A DNA stretch of 15,421 nucleotides from Comamonadaceae bacterium (GTDB taxonomy: Bacteria > Pseudomonadota > Gammaproteobacteria > Burkholderiales > Burkholderiaceae_C): positions 1 through 15,421 of the forward strand of contig CANHKH010000034.1 in assembly GCA_947460165.1 (NCBI GenBank), given 5' to 3'. Positions 14,476 to 15,421 of the stretch are shown here, piece by piece. Under the pieces are notes generated by a model, which worked only from the letters and a program-made list of their open reading frames with translations, was not told the origin of the DNA and searched no databases. The translations under genes and the position numbers were made by a program. The stretch's first letter is position 1; the number at the start of each line of letters is the position of its first letter.

Positions 14476-15318
14476 ATGAAATTTCAAGGCTCTGAGAACT
14501 ACGTCGCCACCGCCGACCTGATGCTGGCCGTCAACGCGGCGGCCACGCTGCAAAAACCTTTGCTCGTCAAGGGCGAACCCGGCACCGGCAAAACCATGCT
14601 GGCCGAGGAAGTGGCCCAGGCTCTGAACATGCCGCTCTTGCAGTGGCACATCAAGTCCACCACCAAGGCGCAGCAAGGCCTGTATGAGTACGACGCGGTT
14701 TCGCGCCTGCGCGACTCGCAACTGGGTGACGAGAAGGTCAAAGACATCCACAACTACATCGTCAAGGGCGTGCTGTGGCAAGCTTTCACGGCCGACCAAC
14801 CGGTGGCGCTCTTGATCGACGAGATCGACAAGGCCGACATCGAGTTCCCCAACGACTTGCTGCGCGAGATCGATCGCATGGAGTTTTATGTGTACGAAAC
14901 GCGCGAGCTCATTCGCGCCAAGCACAGGCCGCTGGTGTTCATCACCTCCAACAACGAAAAAGAACTCCCAGACGCGTTTTTGCGCCGCTGCTTTTTTCAC
15001 TACATCAAGTTCCCCGACGCCGACACCATGCAGAAAATCGTGGACGTGCATTTCCCGGGCCTGAAAAAAGAGCTGCTGAGCGCAGCCATGAAGACCTTTT
15101 ACGACGTGCGCAACCTGCCGGGCCTGAAGAAAAAGCCCTCCACCTCCGAACTGTTGGACTGGCTCAAGCTGCTGGTGGCCGAAGACATTTCGGCCGAAGC
15201 CCTGCACAGCAAGGACGACAAAGTGGCAGTGCCGCCGCTGGTGGGCGCGCTGCTGAAAAACGAGCAAGACGTGAGCTTGTTTGAAAAGCTCGTCTTCATG
15301 CAACGCCACAACCGCTGA
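14476..15318 (+). CDS. MoxR-type AAA+ ATPase
   Basis: The 280-residue ATPase has Walker A GEPGTGKT (33-40), Walker B LLIDEIDKAD (112-121), a sensor 1 asparagine in ITSNN (156-160) and the arginine-finger segment LRRCFF (169-174). The C-terminal lid carries STSELLDWLKLLV. It belongs to the MoxR/CbbQ-like branch, whose members act with a von Willebrand factor A partner, usually encoded next door, to remodel or insert metal into enzyme complexes. No VWA gene is within the window, but a short gene follows at once and a VWA gene may come next. The start at 14476 gives the family's usual N-terminus (KFQGSENYVA). The target complex cannot be named. Confidence 0.93.
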   Translation: MKFQGSENYVATADLMLAVNAAATLQKPLLVKGEPGTGKTMLAEEVAQALNMPLLQWHIKSTTKAQQGLYEYDAVSRLRDSQLGDEKVKDIHNYIVKGVLWQAFTADQPVALLIDEIDKADIEFPNDLLREIDRMEFYVYETRELIRAKHRPLVFITSNNEKELPDAFLRRCFFHYIKFPDADTMQKIVDVHFPGLKKELLSAAMKTFYDVRNLPGLKKKPSTSELLDWLKLLVAEDISAEALHSKDDKVAVPPLVGALLKNEQDVSLFEKLVFMQRHNR

Positions 15319-15328
15319 AAGACTGGCC

Positions 15329-15421
15329 ATGCCCTCCAAACCCACGCCTTTGCTGGAAGGCCTGTCAGACGCCTTGGCCTTTGTGGTCGGCGGCATGGCC
15401 GGCTTTGGCGTGGGCCGTCTC
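15329..15421 (+). CDS. Start of a small, probably membrane-anchored protein, cut by window edge
   Basis: The first 31 codons after the ATG at 15329 are visible, ten bases downstream of the MoxR-type stop codon, so the genes are probably cotranscribed. The residues include LSDALAFVVGGMAGFGVGRL, a glycine-rich hydrophobic stretch that could be a membrane segment or signal anchor. I do not recognise the family from this fragment. The close spacing is the main evidence that it is a real gene. Confidence 0.55.
   Translation, partial: MPSKPTPLLEGLSDALAFVVGGMAGFGVGRL

Overview
The window is GC-rich, densely coded DNA from a betaproteobacterium, most likely order Burkholderiales and plausibly family Comamonadaceae. 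The evidence is a Bug/TctC-type periplasmic binding protein, a DUF1841 protein, a diheme cytochrome c4 and the wording of the pca genes. It contains no tRNA, rRNA, insertion sequence or CRISPR array, and no gene-free stretch longer than about 175 bases.

Left part (1-7239), candidate catabolic operon on the minus strand. Read 5'->3' the order is cytochrome P450 (CYP199A-like), [2Fe-2S] ferredoxin, FAD-dependent ferredoxin reductase, short-chain dehydrogenase, TRAP-type solute-binding protein, TctC/Bug-type solute-binding protein, and the large subunit of a Rieske ring hydroxylase that runs off the left edge. Gaps are short (31 nt, a 1-nt overlap, 28, 63, 127 and 116 nt). The P450 keeps the residues that CYP199A enzymes use to anchor the carboxylate of para-substituted benzoates, but its heme-distal pocket is changed. 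The set looks like uptake plus oxidation of an aromatic carboxylate. A divergent IclR-family regulator (7240-8112) carries a perfect IclR-type palindrome in its leader.

Middle (8288-9481): a single-component FAD aromatic hydroxylase that most resembles 3-hydroxybenzoate 6-hydroxylase, on the minus strand and convergent with the regulator.

Right of that (9578-13154): the last steps of the beta-ketoadipate pathway, pcaI-pcaJ-pcaF on the minus strand (succinyl-CoA:3-oxoadipate CoA-transferase A and B, then 3-oxoadipyl-CoA thiolase). A second PcaR/PobR-type IclR regulator is divergent from them and has its own near-identical operator. The ring-cleavage, lactonising and lactone-hydrolysing genes are absent, so they must lie elsewhere if the pathway is complete.

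Far right (13197-15421), housekeeping-type genes: a DUF1841 protein, a strong bidirectional terminator, cytochrome c4 on the minus strand, a MoxR-type AAA ATPase, and the first 31 codons of a small probable membrane protein cut by the window edge.

Working model (inference): the binding proteins capture an aromatic acid and the P450 system demethylates or hydroxylates it. The dehydrogenase may oxidise an alcohol product, and the Rieske and flavin hydroxylases prepare the ring. The pca genes could then turn 3-oxoadipate into succinyl-CoA and acetyl-CoA. The two IclR regulators share an operator pattern and may coordinate the upper and lower parts.
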